A stretch of DNA of 64,000 nucleotides, taken from positions 135,001 to 199,000 of the forward strand of contig NZ_LMKC01000005.1 in the NCBI RefSeq assembly GCF_001421355.1, written 5' to 3'. The stretch comes from Sphingomonas sp. Leaf9. GTDB taxonomy: Bacteria > Pseudomonadota > Alphaproteobacteria > Sphingomonadales > Sphingomonadaceae. Shown piece after piece: positions 37,526 to 47,172 of this stretch. Below the pieces are notes generated by a model. It searched no databases and was not told the origin of the DNA. It saw only the letters and a program-made list of their open reading frames with translations. Numbering within the stretch: position 1 is the first letter of the stretch; every line of letters begins with the position of its first letter. The translations under genes were made by a program, and so were the position numbers.

Positions 37526-37643
37526 GGGGCCGTAAAACTCCGGGTCTTTATCGCAATAGAATAGGGTTCGCCGAAGCATGGCTGCGGCGTGACGAATCCC
37601 CCTAACAGGACTGTCCCCGCCGGGCAAGTCAAACCGCCATGTT

Positions 37644-38033
37644 TCAGAAGATCAGGTCGCCTCCGGCACGTCCGGCAAGGATTCGTCCGATCGCATCGAA
37701 CAGCGCGTCCATCGCCACCGGCTTGAACAGCACTTCGTCGGCACCGGCGGCAATGCAGCGCTCGGTCAGGTCGATCGCGGTGTCGGCGGTCACGATGATG
37801 ATTGGCAGCGTCCGCTTCGCATCGTCGCGGGCGCGGACCCGCCGGATCACCTCGAACCCGTCCATGCCGGGCATGCGCAGGTCGAGCAGGACCAGATCGT
37901 AATCATCCTCGTCGATTCGCCGCAGCCCTGCTTCGGCGCAATCGGCCTCGACCATGGCCGCCCCGGCCACGTCGAGCATGTCGCGGACGACCCGACGATT
38001 CATCGCATCATCCTCGACGAACAGGATTTTCAT
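37644..38033 (-). CDS. Single-domain response regulator (REC)
   Basis: 129 residues, receiver domain only. All key residues are present: [10 protein letters not shown] with the acidic pair, [13 protein letters not shown] with the phospho-acceptor Asp, TAD-type Thr, and LFKPV with the Lys. No output domain, as in DivK or CheY-like proteins, so it acts by protein contact. It lies 63 bases downstream of the hybrid histidine kinase and is probably the third gene of that operon, behind a CtrA-type box. Identity with DivK itself cannot be claimed. Confidence 0.9.
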   Translation of the reverse strand: MKILFVEDDAMNRRVVRDMLDVAGAAMVEADCAEAGLRRIDEDDYDLVLLDLRMPGMDGFEVIRRVRARDDAKRTLPIIIVTADTAIDLTERCIAAGADEVLFKPVAMDALFDAIGRILAGRAGGDLIF

Positions 38034-38096
38034 CGTGTGTTCGCCGATCGGACGCAGAAGGATAGGACGCTGTTCATATGGCAACCCGCTATCGCG

Positions 38097-40580
38097 CTAT
38101 GCGGCGTTCGGTACAAGGGACACCGCGGGCGCGCCTTCTAGCTGTTCTACAAACAGCGCGTCGATTAGTTGCGTAGCCGAAACAGGTTTTTGCAGCAATC
38201 TGACATTTTTTCCTTCAAGGTGGATTTCATCATGCGCGCGGGTCATGGCGACGATTCGCAAATTGCGCGCCTTGGCAAGCGCTGCCAAGTCGGACAGGTC
38301 GCGCACCGGGTCCGCCGACCCGGCGGACAACGACGCCATGTCGACCAGCACTCTCCGCGTTTCCGCCTGCGACAGCCGTTCGCGAAGCGCGCCGGCATCG
38401 TCGACGAACGCCGTTTCGCCGATATGGCGGGCGAACAGCGTGCGCATCATGCCGCGCGCGATCGGATTGCGCTCGAGGATCACCAGCGTTTCGACCGGGG
38501 CGGCATCGGCCGAAGACGCCTCGTCCGATTCGGGCGCGACCGGTACCAGCGGCAGTTCGAGCGTGAAGGTCGTGCCCCTGCCGGGCACGCTGTCGACGGT
38601 GATGTCGCCGCCCATCGCCCGCGCCAGATTGCGACAGATGGTCAGGCCAAGGCCGGTGCCGCCGAACCGGCGGGTCGTGCTGTTGTCGGCCTGCTGGAAC
38701 GATTCGAACACGTCCTCCAGCCGCTCGGGCGCGATCCCGATGCCGGTATCGGCCACCGCGATCGACAGCCGCCCCCCCCGGACGGCGACCCGCATCGCGA
38801 TTTCGCCGGATTGGGTGAACTTCAACGCGTTCGACAACAGGTTGAACATGATCTGCCGCAACCGCACCGGGTCCCCCTCCACCCACCGGGGCACGTCGCC
38901 TAAGTCGAGGACGAAGCGCAGCCCGCGATCCTCGGCCTGGCGCCGCCACAGCCGGGCGAGGTCCTGGGTGGTGGCGACCAGATCGGTCGGCACGCGTTCG
39001 ACGGTCAGCTTGCCCGACTGCATCTTCGCCACGTCGAGAATGTCGTCGACCAGCGACCGCATGGTGACCCCGGCGTCGTGGATGATATCCAGCCGATCAC
39101 GCATTTCGGGCGCCAGCCGGTCGTCGCGCAGCATGACCTGCGCCATGCCGAGAATGCCGTTCAGCGGGGTGCGAATCTCGTGGCTGGTCGTCGCGAGGAA
39201 ATCGCCCTTCGCCTTCAGCGCCTGTTCGAGCGCGGCATTGGTCGCCGCAAGGTCGATATTGGCCCGCCGGATCGCGTCGCGGCTGCGGCGAAGCGTGACG
39301 ACGCCGAAGACCAGCAGCGCGACGAGCACCGCCACCGCCGCCGCGATGCTGCCGAACAGCGTCCGCTGGAACCGCGCGCTTTCGCGTTCGAACGCGACGT
39401 TGCGGCGCAATTCCTCCTGCTTCAGCCGCGCGATGCGCAGTTCCTGGTTCTGGAAATCGAACCGTGCCGCCATCAGCGCAGTCTTGGTCGAGGTGGTCAG
39501 TTGCGTAGCCTGCGCATTCAGCCGGTCGAGGGCCTCCAGATGCAGGAGCGCCTTCGCCGTTTCGCCGGCGGCTGCATAGACGCCATAGGCGTTGCGGTGA
39601 TTGTCTCGTGCGGTCAGCGGCGTCTTCTTCAGGTCGACGTCGGCAAAGGCGTCGTCCACCAGCTTCACGGCCAGCGCGGCATGACCGCGATCGATCGCGA
39701 TCCTGCCGGCAAGCGCCTGTAATTGCCCGACGGTAGCCGACGATCCTGCGGCGCGCGCGATCGCGATGCCCCGCACCGCCGCCTGCCATGCCGCGTCCAG
39801 CTGCTTGGCGCCATGATAGGCCCTGGCGATGTTCCCGAAGATCCGCGCTTCGAAGATCGGGTTCCTGACCTCCCGCACCAGGACGAGGCCACGCCGGAAA
39901 TCGGCGAGCGCGCGCTGATATTGCCCCATCTCGGTTAGGACGTTGCCGCGATTGTTCAGGAGCGAGACCAGCAGCGGCGGATCGGCGGCATAGGTGTCGA
40001 TCGCCTGGCCGTAATAGCGCAGGGCTGCATCGAAATCCGCGCCCTGGCGATAGAGCGCGCCGATGCTGAGCAATGCCATCGCCTGCCCCCGCCGGTCGCC
40101 GGTTTCGCGATAGATGCGGTAGGCGGCCTGATAGTCCGCCAGGGCAAGCGCGACCCCGCCGCTGTCGGAAGCGACGTCGCCCCGGGTCCGGAGGATGTCG
40201 CCCTCCAATGCGATGCGTGGCTTGATCCTGCTGGCGATTGCCAGCGCCTGGGTGATTTCGCGGCGGGCATTCGTCGCGTCGCCCATGCGCGAATAGGCTT
40301 CCGCCTGCAGCCAGATGCTGGCCGCGGCAAGGCGCGACTGTCGCCCGTCGCGCGCGATCGCCTCGCGCTCCAGCGCTTCGCTTTCGTGCAAGCCGCGTTC
40401 GGGTTCGGCCGCCAGACGGCTGCGCACCGTGTCGTAGCGACGCTCCAGCAGCCCGTCCCCATCCTGCGCGCCGGCCGTCGCGACCGACAGGGGCAGGGCC
40501 AGCAAGGCGAGGAGACAACGACCCGATCGAGAAGGCATTCGGTACACTTTCGCCATCGATGGCCAGCGGCCGGCGTGCAT
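38097..40580 (-). CDS. Hybrid sensor histidine kinase with TPR sensor region
   Basis: 827 residues. The start at 40580 overlaps the stop of the EAL gene (TGATG) and has GGAAGG 7 bases before. Layout: signal segment (CLLALLALPLSVATAGA), a periplasmic TPR-rich sensor (about 40 to 370), a membrane helix (TLFGSIAAAVAVLVALLVFGVV), HisKA with TTSHEIRTPLNGILGMAQ, HATPase (LSNALKFTQSG, DTGIGI, GGTGLGL) and a divergent receiver domain at the end. In the receiver the first acidic pair is only a Glu (VILERNP), but LVDMAS and LQKPV keep an Asp and the Lys. Operon partner of the EAL protein and the single-domain regulator. Confidence 0.88.
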   Translation of the reverse strand: MHAGRWPSMAKVYRMPSRSGRCLLALLALPLSVATAGAQDGDGLLERRYDTVRSRLAAEPERGLHESEALEREAIARDGRQSRLAAASIWLQAEAYSRMGDATNARREITQALAIASRIKPRIALEGDILRTRGDVASDSGGVALALADYQAAYRIYRETGDRRGQAMALLSIGALYRQGADFDAALRYYGQAIDTYAADPPLLVSLLNNRGNVLTEMGQYQRALADFRRGLVLVREVRNPIFEARIFGNIARAYHGAKQLDAAWQAAVRGIAIARAAGSSATVGQLQALAGRIAIDRGHAALAVKLVDDAFADVDLKKTPLTARDNHRNAYGVYAAAGETAKALLHLEALDRLNAQATQLTTSTKTALMAARFDFQNQELRIARLKQEELRRNVAFERESARFQRTLFGSIAAAVAVLVALLVFGVVTLRRSRDAIRRANIDLAATNAALEQALKAKGDFLATTSHEIRTPLNGILGMAQVMLRDDRLAPEMRDRLDIIHDAGVTMRSLVDDILDVAKMQSGKLTVERVPTDLVATTQDLARLWRRQAEDRGLRFVLDLGDVPRWVEGDPVRLRQIMFNLLSNALKFTQSGEIAMRVAVRGGRLSIAVADTGIGIAPERLEDVFESFQQADNSTTRRFGGTGLGLTICRNLARAMGGDITVDSVPGRGTTFTLELPLVPVAPESDEASSADAAPVETLVILERNPIARGMMRTLFARHIGETAFVDDAGALRERLSQAETRRVLVDMASLSAGSADPVRDLSDLAALAKARNLRIVAMTRAHDEIHLEGKNVRLLQKPVSATQLIDALFVEQLEGAPAVSLVPNAA

Positions 40581-41935
40581 CAACCCGCCTTCCACTGCCC
40601 TTCATTGCGCCGGAACGAGAAACGCGGCCCGGCCATCGCCGCGACATGCCGGTCTTCCGACAGGAAGGTCAGGAACGCGGGGAATTCGATCGGACGACTG
40701 ATGAGGAACCCCTGCACCATGTCGCAGCCCATCACCCCCAGCAGCGCCAGCGCCGCCGGGGTTTCGACACCCTCGGCGGTCACCTCCATGTCGAGTGCAT
40801 GGGCAAGGTCGATCGTCGACCGGACGATCAGCGGGTCGCGATTGCTGCTGGTCAGCTGCGTCACGAACAATTTGTCGATTTTCAGCTCCGACGCGGGCAG
40901 ACGCTTGAGATAGGCGAGCGACGACAGCCCCGCGCCGTAATCGTCGATCGACAGCGGCACCCCGATATCGGCGAAGATGCGCAGATTGGCGATGGCGCTC
41001 TCCGGATCACGGATCACCGCCGTTTCGGTAATCTCGAATCCGATCTTCGCCCCGCCCGCAGTGACCAGCGCACAGGCGTCGCGGACGAAGCCGGCATCCG
41101 ACAGCAGGATGCCGGAGATGTTGATGAAGACCGGGATGTCGTGCCCGCGCGCGGCCAGCACCCGCTGATCGGCGATCGCACGCTCGATGATCCACAGCGT
41201 CAGGGGGCCGATCGTGTCGGATCGCTCGGCCGCTTCGATGAACATGCCCGGCAGGATCAGCCCGCGCACCGGATGGCGCCAGCGGACCAGCGCTTCAGCG
41301 CCGACCACCTGCTGCTGCCGCACCCGCACCTTCGGCTGATATTGCAGGAAGATCTGCCCGCTGGCGATCGCATCGGGCAATTCGCGCATCAGCTGGATCG
41401 GATCGTCGCCCGCCGACGGGTTGGCCAGGTCGCGAATCACGTCGCTGCGGATTTCCCGCGCATCGACCAGCGCCTGCTCCGCACCTTCGACCAGCCGCAG
41501 GTCGTCGGCGTCCGGCGCGGGCGCGCCGACGCCACCGATCCGCAACGACAGGCGAAAGGTTTCGCCATCGAGGTCGAACGGGTCGGCCATGGCTGCGCGC
41601 ACCTGTTCGGCGATGGTGACGCCCGCTGCCGACGAATCGCATTCGAACGACAGCTCCAGCGCCTTCTGCCCCGATGGCGTGGCACGCATCATCGGCAACG
41701 CCCGCAACAGGCGCGCCATCACATCCTCGATCACCAGACGGGCGCGCGATACCCCGACGCTGCGGCGAAACGCCGCGAAATCTTCCAGTTCGGCCAGCAG
41801 CAGGAAGCGGTAAGGCGGCAGCTCGCGCAGCACGTTCGCCACCCCGGCCGCATCGCGGATCGGCGCCCCGCGACGGGATCGCGGGTGATGTCTGGTCCCG
41901 GCAAGCGGGAAATGATCCGATTTGGCGCGGCGCAT
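40580..41935 (-). CDS. c-di-GMP phosphodiesterase (EAL domain)
   Basis: 451 residues, soluble. The N-terminal 170 residues are a GGDEF-like fold without the GGDEF motif. The EAL domain starts near 185: GAEALVRW (Glu214), FINISG, IGFEITET, LSIDDYGAGLSSL, LKIDKLF and AEGVET are all present, so the catalytic metal and loop-6 residues look intact and c-di-GMP hydrolysis is expected. First gene of an operon with the hybrid kinase. Its upstream region has a perfect CtrA-type box (42032-42046) and a TTAAC half site at 41975. Confidence 0.88.
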   Translation of the reverse strand: MRRAKSDHFPLAGTRHHPRSRRGAPIRDAAGVANVLRELPPYRFLLLAELEDFAAFRRSVGVSRARLVIEDVMARLLRALPMMRATPSGQKALELSFECDSSAAGVTIAEQVRAAMADPFDLDGETFRLSLRIGGVGAPAPDADDLRLVEGAEQALVDAREIRSDVIRDLANPSAGDDPIQLMRELPDAIASGQIFLQYQPKVRVRQQQVVGAEALVRWRHPVRGLILPGMFIEAAERSDTIGPLTLWIIERAIADQRVLAARGHDIPVFINISGILLSDAGFVRDACALVTAGGAKIGFEITETAVIRDPESAIANLRIFADIGVPLSIDDYGAGLSSLAYLKRLPASELKIDKLFVTQLTSSNRDPLIVRSTIDLAHALDMEVTAEGVETPAALALLGVMGCDMVQGFLISRPIEFPAFLTFLSEDRHVAAMAGPRFSFRRNEGQWKAG

Positions 41936-42011
41936 GGCCTGTCCTCGCTACAGGCCCAACTGCAAAACTTCGGTTAACGACGAACGTCTTCGGATTGCGT
42001 CGAATGGCTGT

Positions 42012-42046
42012 GATTCAGGTTTGGTGTTCGGTTAATTTTCCGTTAA
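42012..42046. promoter_or_regulatory. CtrA-type box with adjacent GANTC site
   Basis: TTAA-TTTTCCG-TTAA at 42032-42046 is a perfect TTAA-N7-TTAA CtrA consensus; a GANTC site (GATTC) is at 42012-42016. It sits between the divergently placed EAL gene (97 bases away on the minus side) and the micro-ORF (38 bases on the plus side) and could control either. The 399-base gap 41936-42334 otherwise holds the micro-ORF, its terminator and the cysD leader. Confidence 0.65.
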
Positions 42047-42083
42047 TGGTTACGAACGCTTCGGCGTAACTGGGAGAAAGAAA

Positions 42084-42143
42084 ATGCAGGCATTTTTTGC
42101 GCTGTTCCGTGATCATTACGGCGACGATCTGCGTCCGATCTGA
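42084..42143 (+). CDS. 19-codon micro-ORF with its own ribosome-binding site
   Basis: MQAFFALFRDHYGDDLRPI, preceded by TGGGAGAAAG at 8 bases and followed 9 bases later by a strong terminator. It begins 38 bases after the CtrA-type box. The peptide has a hydrophobic front (QAFFALF) and a polar acidic end. It could be a small protein, a leader peptide, or only a marker of a small RNA. It lies upstream of cysD, but contains no Cys or extra Met codons, so a sulfur-amino-acid attenuator is unlikely. No known family recognised. Confidence 0.5.
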   Translation: MQAFFALFRDHYGDDLRPI

Positions 42144-42152
42144 ACGGAACCG

Positions 42153-42196
42153 GCGCCTGGATCCATCCGGTTCGCTGGGCGGGTCCAGGCGCTTTT
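42153..42196 (+). terminator. Rho-independent terminator after the micro-ORF
   Basis: 12-base-pair stem (GCGCCTGGATCC / GGGTCCAGGCGC, one T-G wobble), 16-base loop, then TTTT. It separates the micro-ORF from cysD (start 42335), which therefore needs its own promoter in 42197-42334 or readthrough. Confidence 0.85.
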
Positions 42197-42334
42197 GATT
42201 CGTGTTTAGGCCGACCGTCGCGCGTTGGCATGCCAAGCCCCCTCTCCCCAACATTGCGCGATAGCTGAACTGGCGCGCGCTGCAGGAATCGTTGTTTTGG
42301 TGGTCGGACCCGGATCGCTACCTGCGATCCCGAC

Positions 42335-43252
42335 ATGACCGACCTTCCGACCGATCGCCTCACCCATCTCCAGCGCCTGGAAGCGGAGAGCATCCATATC
42401 CTGCGCGAAGTCGTGGCCGAGGCCGAACGCCCGGTCATGCTCTATTCGGTCGGCAAGGATTCGGCGGTGATGCTGCATCTCGCCAAGAAGGCGTTCTATC
42501 CCGCCCCGCCGCCCTTCCCGCTGCTGCATGTCGACACGACGTGGAAGTTCCGCGCGATGTACGACCTGCGCGACAAGGCGGCGCAGGGTGCCGGCATGGA
42601 ATTGCTGGTCCATCGGAATCCGGATGCACAAGCGCGCGGGATCAATCCGTTCGACCATGGCAGCCTGCACACCGACCTGTGGAAGACCGAGGGGCTGAAG
42701 CAGGCGCTGGACAAATACGGCTTCGACGCGGCGTTCGGCGGCGCGCGGCGCGACGAGGAGAAGAGCCGGGCGAAGGAGCGCGTCTTCTCGTTCCGCTCAG
42801 CCAATCACCGCTGGGACCCGAAGGCGCAGCGGCCCGAGCTGTGGCACCTGTATAATGCGCGCAAGGCGAAGGGCGAATCGATCCGCGTCTTTCCGCTGTC
42901 GAACTGGACCGAGCTCGACATCTGGCAATATATCCTGGCCGAGCAGATCGAGATCGTGCCGCTGTATTTCGCCGCGCCCCGCCCGACCGTGGAGCGCGAC
43001 GGCATGCTGCTGATGGTCGATGACGACCGGTTTCCGCTCAACCCCGGCGAGGTCCCGGTCGAGCGGTCGATCCGCTTTCGCACGCTCGGCTGCTATCCGC
43101 TGACCGGCGCGGTGGAGAGCGAGGCGGCGACGCTTTCCGAGGTCATTCAGGAAATGCTGCTGACCACCACCTCCGAACGGCAGGGCCGCGCGATCGACCG
43201 CGATGCGGGATCGGCCAGCATGGAAAAGAAGAAGCAGGAGGGTTATTTTTGA
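42335..43252 (+). CDS. cysD: Sulfate adenylyltransferase subunit 2
   Basis: 305 residues, usual length. With CysN it makes APS from ATP and sulfate. PP-loop motif [14 protein letters not shown] (about 33 to 46), [16 protein letters not shown], and [21 protein letters not shown] are diagnostic. The C-terminus [25 protein letters not shown] is typical. It is followed after 118 bases (with a palindromic repeat) by cysNC. Confidence 0.98.
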   Translation: MTDLPTDRLTHLQRLEAESIHILREVVAEAERPVMLYSVGKDSAVMLHLAKKAFYPAPPPFPLLHVDTTWKFRAMYDLRDKAAQGAGMELLVHRNPDAQARGINPFDHGSLHTDLWKTEGLKQALDKYGFDAAFGGARRDEEKSRAKERVFSFRSANHRWDPKAQRPELWHLYNARKAKGESIRVFPLSNWTELDIWQYILAEQIEIVPLYFAAPRPTVERDGMLLMVDDDRFPLNPGEVPVERSIRFRTLGCYPLTGAVESEAATLSEVIQEMLLTTTSERQGRAIDRDAGSASMEKKKQEGYF

Positions 43253-43282
43253 CGCGCCACGTCATGCGCAGCGTGACGAAGC

Positions 43283-43362
43283 GTCAACCCCGGCGAAGGC
43301 CGGGGCCTCCCGCCGATAGAATCCCCTCATTTCAGGGAGACCCCAGCCTTCGCTGGGGTGAC
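43283..43362. repeat. Palindromic intergenic repeat between cysD and cysNC
   Basis: An inverted pair GTCA-x-CCCC-x-GCGAAGGC (left) and GCCTTCGC-x-GGGG-x-GAC (right), each arm also forming its own small hairpin (CCCCGGC...GCCGGGG; CCCCAGC...GCTGGGG). It belongs to the GTCACCCC-family of elements seen also at 50174. Confidence 0.65.
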
Positions 43363-43370
43363 GTGCAGAT

Positions 43371-45305
43371 ATGAACGCCCAGACGCCCGCCCCCGCCTAT
43401 ACCCCCGATGCGCTGATCGCCGACGATATCGACGCCTATCTGGCGCAGCATCAGTCGAAATCGCTGCTGCGGTTCATCACCTGCGGATCGGTGGACGACG
43501 GCAAGTCGACGTTGATCGGCCGGCTGCTGTATGACTCCAAGATGATCTTCGAGGATCAGCTGGCGGCGCTGGAGAGCGATTCGAAGCGGGTCGGGACACA
43601 GGGCGGCGAGATCGACTTCGCGCTGCTGGTCGATGGCCTTGCCGCCGAGCGCGAGCAGGGCATCACCATCGACGTCGCCTATCGCTTCTTCGCGACCGAA
43701 AAGCGCAAGTTCATCGTCGCCGATACGCCCGGCCACGAACAATATACCCGCAACATGGTCACCGGCGCATCGACCGCCGACCTGGCGGTCATCCTGATCG
43801 ATGCGCGCAAGGGCGTGCTGACCCAGACGCGGCGGCACAGCTATCTGGCGCACCTGATCGGTATCCGCCACATCGTGCTGGCGGTGAACAAGATGGACCT
43901 GGTCGGTTATGACCAGGCGACGTTCGACCGCATCGTCGCCGACTATGCCGCGTTCGCCGAATCGATCGGCATCGCCGGCTTCACCGCGATCCCGCTGTCG
44001 GGGTTCAAGGGCGACAATATCGCCGCTGCCCCGTCGGCCAATACGCCATGGTATGCCGGCCCGGCGCTGATCGAGCATCTCGAATCGGTCGCGCTGGACA
44101 GCGAAGCGGCGGCGGCGCGTGCCTTCCGCCTGCCGGTACAGTGGGTCAACCGCCCGACCCTCGACTTTCGCGGGTTTGCCGGGCTGATCGCCAGCGGCAC
44201 GGTGCGGCCGGGCGATGCGGTGCGGGTGCTGCCATCGGGCCGGACCAGCAAGGTCGCGCGCATCGTCACCATGGACGGCGACCTGCCCCAGGCGGTGGCG
44301 GGCCAGTCGGTGACGATCACGCTCACCGACGAGATCGACTGTTCGCGCGGCGACGTCATCGCCGCCGCCGACGCGCCGCCACAGGTCGCCGACCAGTTCC
44401 GCACGACGATCGTCTGGATGGACGGCGAGGCTTTGCTGCCGGGGCGCGCCTATTGGCTGAAGACCGGATCGGGCACCGTGTCGGCGACGGTCCAGCCGCC
44501 GCGCCACGCGATCGACGTCAACACGCTGGCCGAATTGTCGGTCAAGACGCTGCAACTGAACGATATCGGTGTGGCGGACGTGTTCACCGATCGCGGCATT
44601 GCGTTCGAACCCTATGCCGATAATCGCGACCTTGGCGGGTTCATCCTGATCGACAAGATCACCAATGCCACCGTCGCCGCCGGCATGATCGACTATTGCC
44701 TGCGCCGCAGCCAGAACGTGCACTGGCAGTCGCTCGACATCACGCGCGAGGCCCATGCCGCGCAGAAGAACCAGAGCCCCCGCGTGCTGTGGTTCACCGG
44801 CCTGTCGGGATCGGGCAAGTCGACCATCGCCAACCTGGTCGAAAAGAAGCTGCATACGCTGGGCAAGCACAGTTTCCTGCTCGACGGCGACAATGTCCGC
44901 CATGGGCTGAACCGCGACCTGGGCTTTACCGATGCCGACCGGGTGGAGAATGTCCGCCGCGTGGGCGAGGTTGCGAAGCTGATGGCCGATGCCGGGCTGA
45001 TCGTGCTGACCGCGTTCATCTCTCCGTTCCGCGCGGAACGCGACCTGGCGCGCGCGATGCTGCCCGAGGGCGAGTTCGTCGAGGTGTTCATCGACACCCC
45101 GCTGGCCGTGGCCGAGGCACGCGACGTGAAGGGGCTGTATGCCAAGGCGCGTGCCGGCGGCCTTGCCAACTTCACCGGCATCGACAGCCCGTACGAAGCG
45201 CCGCTGCGTCCCGAAATCCATGTCGACACCCTGCGCGAGACGCCGGAGGCCGCCGCCGAGCGGATCGTCGAGCATATCCTGGGCGTGTGGATACCGATGC
45301 TGTGA
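43371..45305 (+). CDS. cysNC: Bifunctional sulfate adenylyltransferase subunit 1/adenylylsulfate kinase
   Basis: 644 residues, a CysN-CysC fusion. CysN part (1 to about 440): GTPase motifs [30 protein letters not shown] and VNKMD, then EF-Tu-like barrels. CysC part (about 455 to 640): [20 protein letters not shown] (P-loop), [12 protein letters not shown], and [18 protein letters not shown]. It makes PAPS from APS; both halves look intact. cysQ overlaps its end by GTGA. Confidence 0.98.
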   Translation: MNAQTPAPAYTPDALIADDIDAYLAQHQSKSLLRFITCGSVDDGKSTLIGRLLYDSKMIFEDQLAALESDSKRVGTQGGEIDFALLVDGLAAEREQGITIDVAYRFFATEKRKFIVADTPGHEQYTRNMVTGASTADLAVILIDARKGVLTQTRRHSYLAHLIGIRHIVLAVNKMDLVGYDQATFDRIVADYAAFAESIGIAGFTAIPLSGFKGDNIAAAPSANTPWYAGPALIEHLESVALDSEAAAARAFRLPVQWVNRPTLDFRGFAGLIASGTVRPGDAVRVLPSGRTSKVARIVTMDGDLPQAVAGQSVTITLTDEIDCSRGDVIAAADAPPQVADQFRTTIVWMDGEALLPGRAYWLKTGSGTVSATVQPPRHAIDVNTLAELSVKTLQLNDIGVADVFTDRGIAFEPYADNRDLGGFILIDKITNATVAAGMIDYCLRRSQNVHWQSLDITREAHAAQKNQSPRVLWFTGLSGSGKSTIANLVEKKLHTLGKHSFLLDGDNVRHGLNRDLGFTDADRVENVRRVGEVAKLMADAGLIVLTAFISPFRAERDLARAMLPEGEFVEVFIDTPLAVAEARDVKGLYAKARAGGLANFTGIDSPYEAPLRPEIHVDTLRETPEAAAERIVEHILGVWIPML

Positions 45306-46027
45306 CCGACGACGCGCTGCTGGCCACCGCCATTGCCGCCGAGGCGGGCAAGCTGTTGCTGGCGATCCGATCGGAGGGGCGCGAGACGGGCAAGGCGCTG
45401 GGCGACCGTGCCGATGCGGCGGCCAACATGCTGATCCTCGACCGGCTGCGCGCGGCGCGGCCCGACGCGTTCGTGCTGTCGGAGGAGTCGGTCGACGACA
45501 AGCTGCGCTGCGCCGCGTCGCAGACGTGGATCGTCGATCCGCTGGACGGCACGCGCGAATATGCCGAGGGGCGCGACGACTGGGCGGTGCATGTCGCGCT
45601 GGCGGTCGGCGGGCGGGCAACGGCGGGCGCGGTCGCGCTGCCCGCGCTGGGCGTCGTGCTGTCGAGCAGCCCCGCGCCGATCGTCCCCCCCGCCCCGCCG
45701 CGTCCGCGCATGGTCGTCAGCCGCACCCGCCCCGCGCCGCAGGCGCTGGCGGTGGCCGAGGCGATCGGTGCCGAGCTGATCCCGATGGGGTCGGCCGGGG
45801 CAAAGGCGATGGCGGTGGTGCGTGGGCAGGCCGACATCTACCTGCATGCCGGTGGGCAATATGAATGGGACAGCTGCGCACCCGTGGCGGTGGCCCTTGC
45901 CGCCGGGCTACACGCGTCGCGGATCGATGGCACGCCGCTATATTACAACTGCCGGGATACGTGGCTGCCGGACCTGCTGATCTGCCGCCATGCCGATGCC
46001 GCGCGGATATTGCCGCTGATTAGCTAG
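45302..46027 (+). CDS. cysQ: 3'(2'),5'-bisphosphate nucleotidase CysQ
   Basis: 241 residues from a GTG at 45302 that overlaps the cysNC stop. Inositol-monophosphatase fold. It removes PAP, the by-product of PAPS use. Metal-site motifs: LSEESVDD (Glu), [21 protein letters not shown] (the DPxDG block with several metal ligands) and [13 protein letters not shown] (the WDxxA/P block). Complete PAPS-cycle set with cysD and cysNC. Confidence 0.93.
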   Translation: MTDDALLATAIAAEAGKLLLAIRSEGRETGKALGDRADAAANMLILDRLRAARPDAFVLSEESVDDKLRCAASQTWIVDPLDGTREYAEGRDDWAVHVALAVGGRATAGAVALPALGVVLSSSPAPIVPPAPPRPRMVVSRTRPAPQALAVAEAIGAELIPMGSAGAKAMAVVRGQADIYLHAGGQYEWDSCAPVAVALAAGLHASRIDGTPLYYNCRDTWLPDLLICRHADAARILPLIS

Positions 46028-47172
46028 GCCGCCGGCAGCGTCAGGATCGCGCGGGCGCCGAGGCCTGGCCCGTCGCTTTCCAGCCGCAGGCTGCCGCCCA
46101 TCGCCGCCATCCCGTTCGCGCACCAGTGCAGGCCGAGGCCCCCGGACTTGGCCTTGCGGGTGGAATAGCCGTGCTGGAACAGCATCGGCGCGTCGGCCGG
46201 ATCGAACCCGTCGCCATCGTCGGCGATCGTCACCGTCACCTCCGCCCCGTCGGCCACGGTGACGAGCACCTGCCCATCGCCGTCGCCCTGCGCCGCGATC
46301 GCTTCGGCGGCGTTGCGGAACAGGTTGCCGATCACCTGGCTCAGGATCACCCGGTCGGCCCGCACCCAGCACGGCGATGCGGGAAAGGACACCGCGATCG
46401 AATGGCCGTCGCCATAGCGGGCGATGGCACCGTTGCGCGCGATCAGGTCGGTCACGTCGCAGCGGTCGAGCACCAGCGCCTCGTCCGCCATGTCCTGCGC
46501 CCCGCCGATGATGTCGAGGATGTTGGCCAGCGCCGCGCGGCCCGTTTCGAACTGCGCCAGCCGCTCCACCCGCGCCCGCGCCACCGTATCGATCGCGGTC
46601 ATCATGAACGCGGCAAGCCGTTCGCGCCGGGCAGGCGGCAGGTCCGGCTGCGCCAGTTCGGCGACGACGCGTTCGATCATGCTGCGTTCGGCGACCGGCG
46701 GCTGGGCAAGCCCGTGCGACAGGATCGCGCTGATCGGCGACAGGGCGTTGCGGGCATTGTGGACCAGCGCCGCGCGGCTTTCGGTGCGGCCCAGCCGGAA
46801 CGACCGCAGCTCGCGCTGTCCCGCCTGTTCCAGCATCTGCCGCTGCACCAGCGTCAGCTGCCGCGACAGGGCACGGATTTCGGCGGGCGCGCCGGGCAAG
46901 GGATGCGGTGCCGCCTCTCCCAAGGTCGCCATCGCCGCCACCTGTCCCGCGAACTGGCGCAGCGGATCAGTGACACAGCGGGCGATGGCGATGCGCAGCG
47001 CCACCAGCATCAGCACGAGCAACCCGCCGCCGGCAAGGACGCTCCACAGCGCCACTTCCGTCCCGACCGTCACCGCCAGCACGACCACGATCGCCACGAC
47101 CCCGACGCCACCGACCGGCACCAGCCAGCGCAGCAGCATGGCATCGACCGGACGGGGGTCGCGCGCCGTCAT
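46024..47172 (-). CDS. Sensor histidine kinase, HAMP type
   Basis: 382 residues. Two helices (LVPVGGVGVVAIVVVLAVTV and ALWSVLAGGGLLVLMLVAL), an HAMP-like linker (CVTDPLRQFAGQVAAM), a DHp-like helix with a His in LVHNARNALSPISAI (about 140 to 154), and an HATPase domain with NLFRNAAEAI, ADDGDGFDP and SGGLGLHWCANGM. The extracytoplasmic part is only a short loop, so the signal is probably internal or membrane-borne. It overlaps the REC-GGDEF-EAL gene by four bases and is its probable kinase. Confidence 0.85.
   Translation of the reverse strand: MTARDPRPVDAMLLRWLVPVGGVGVVAIVVVLAVTVGTEVALWSVLAGGGLLVLMLVALRIAIARCVTDPLRQFAGQVAAMATLGEAAPHPLPGAPAEIRALSRQLTLVQRQMLEQAGQRELRSFRLGRTESRAALVHNARNALSPISAILSHGLAQPPVAERSMIERVVAELAQPDLPPARRERLAAFMMTAIDTVARARVERLAQFETGRAALANILDIIGGAQDMADEALVLDRCDVTDLIARNGAIARYGDGHSIAVSFPASPCWVRADRVILSQVIGNLFRNAAEAIAAQGDGDGQVLVTVADGAEVTVTIADDGDGFDPADAPMLFQHGYSTRKAKSGGLGLHWCANGMAAMGGSLRLESDGPGLGARAILTLPAA

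Noticed and set aside
42153..42334. Riboswitch or SAM-type element in the cysD leader
   Set aside because: The only strong structure is the micro-ORF terminator; no match to SAM-II, SAM-V or other known aptamer motifs was seen by eye.
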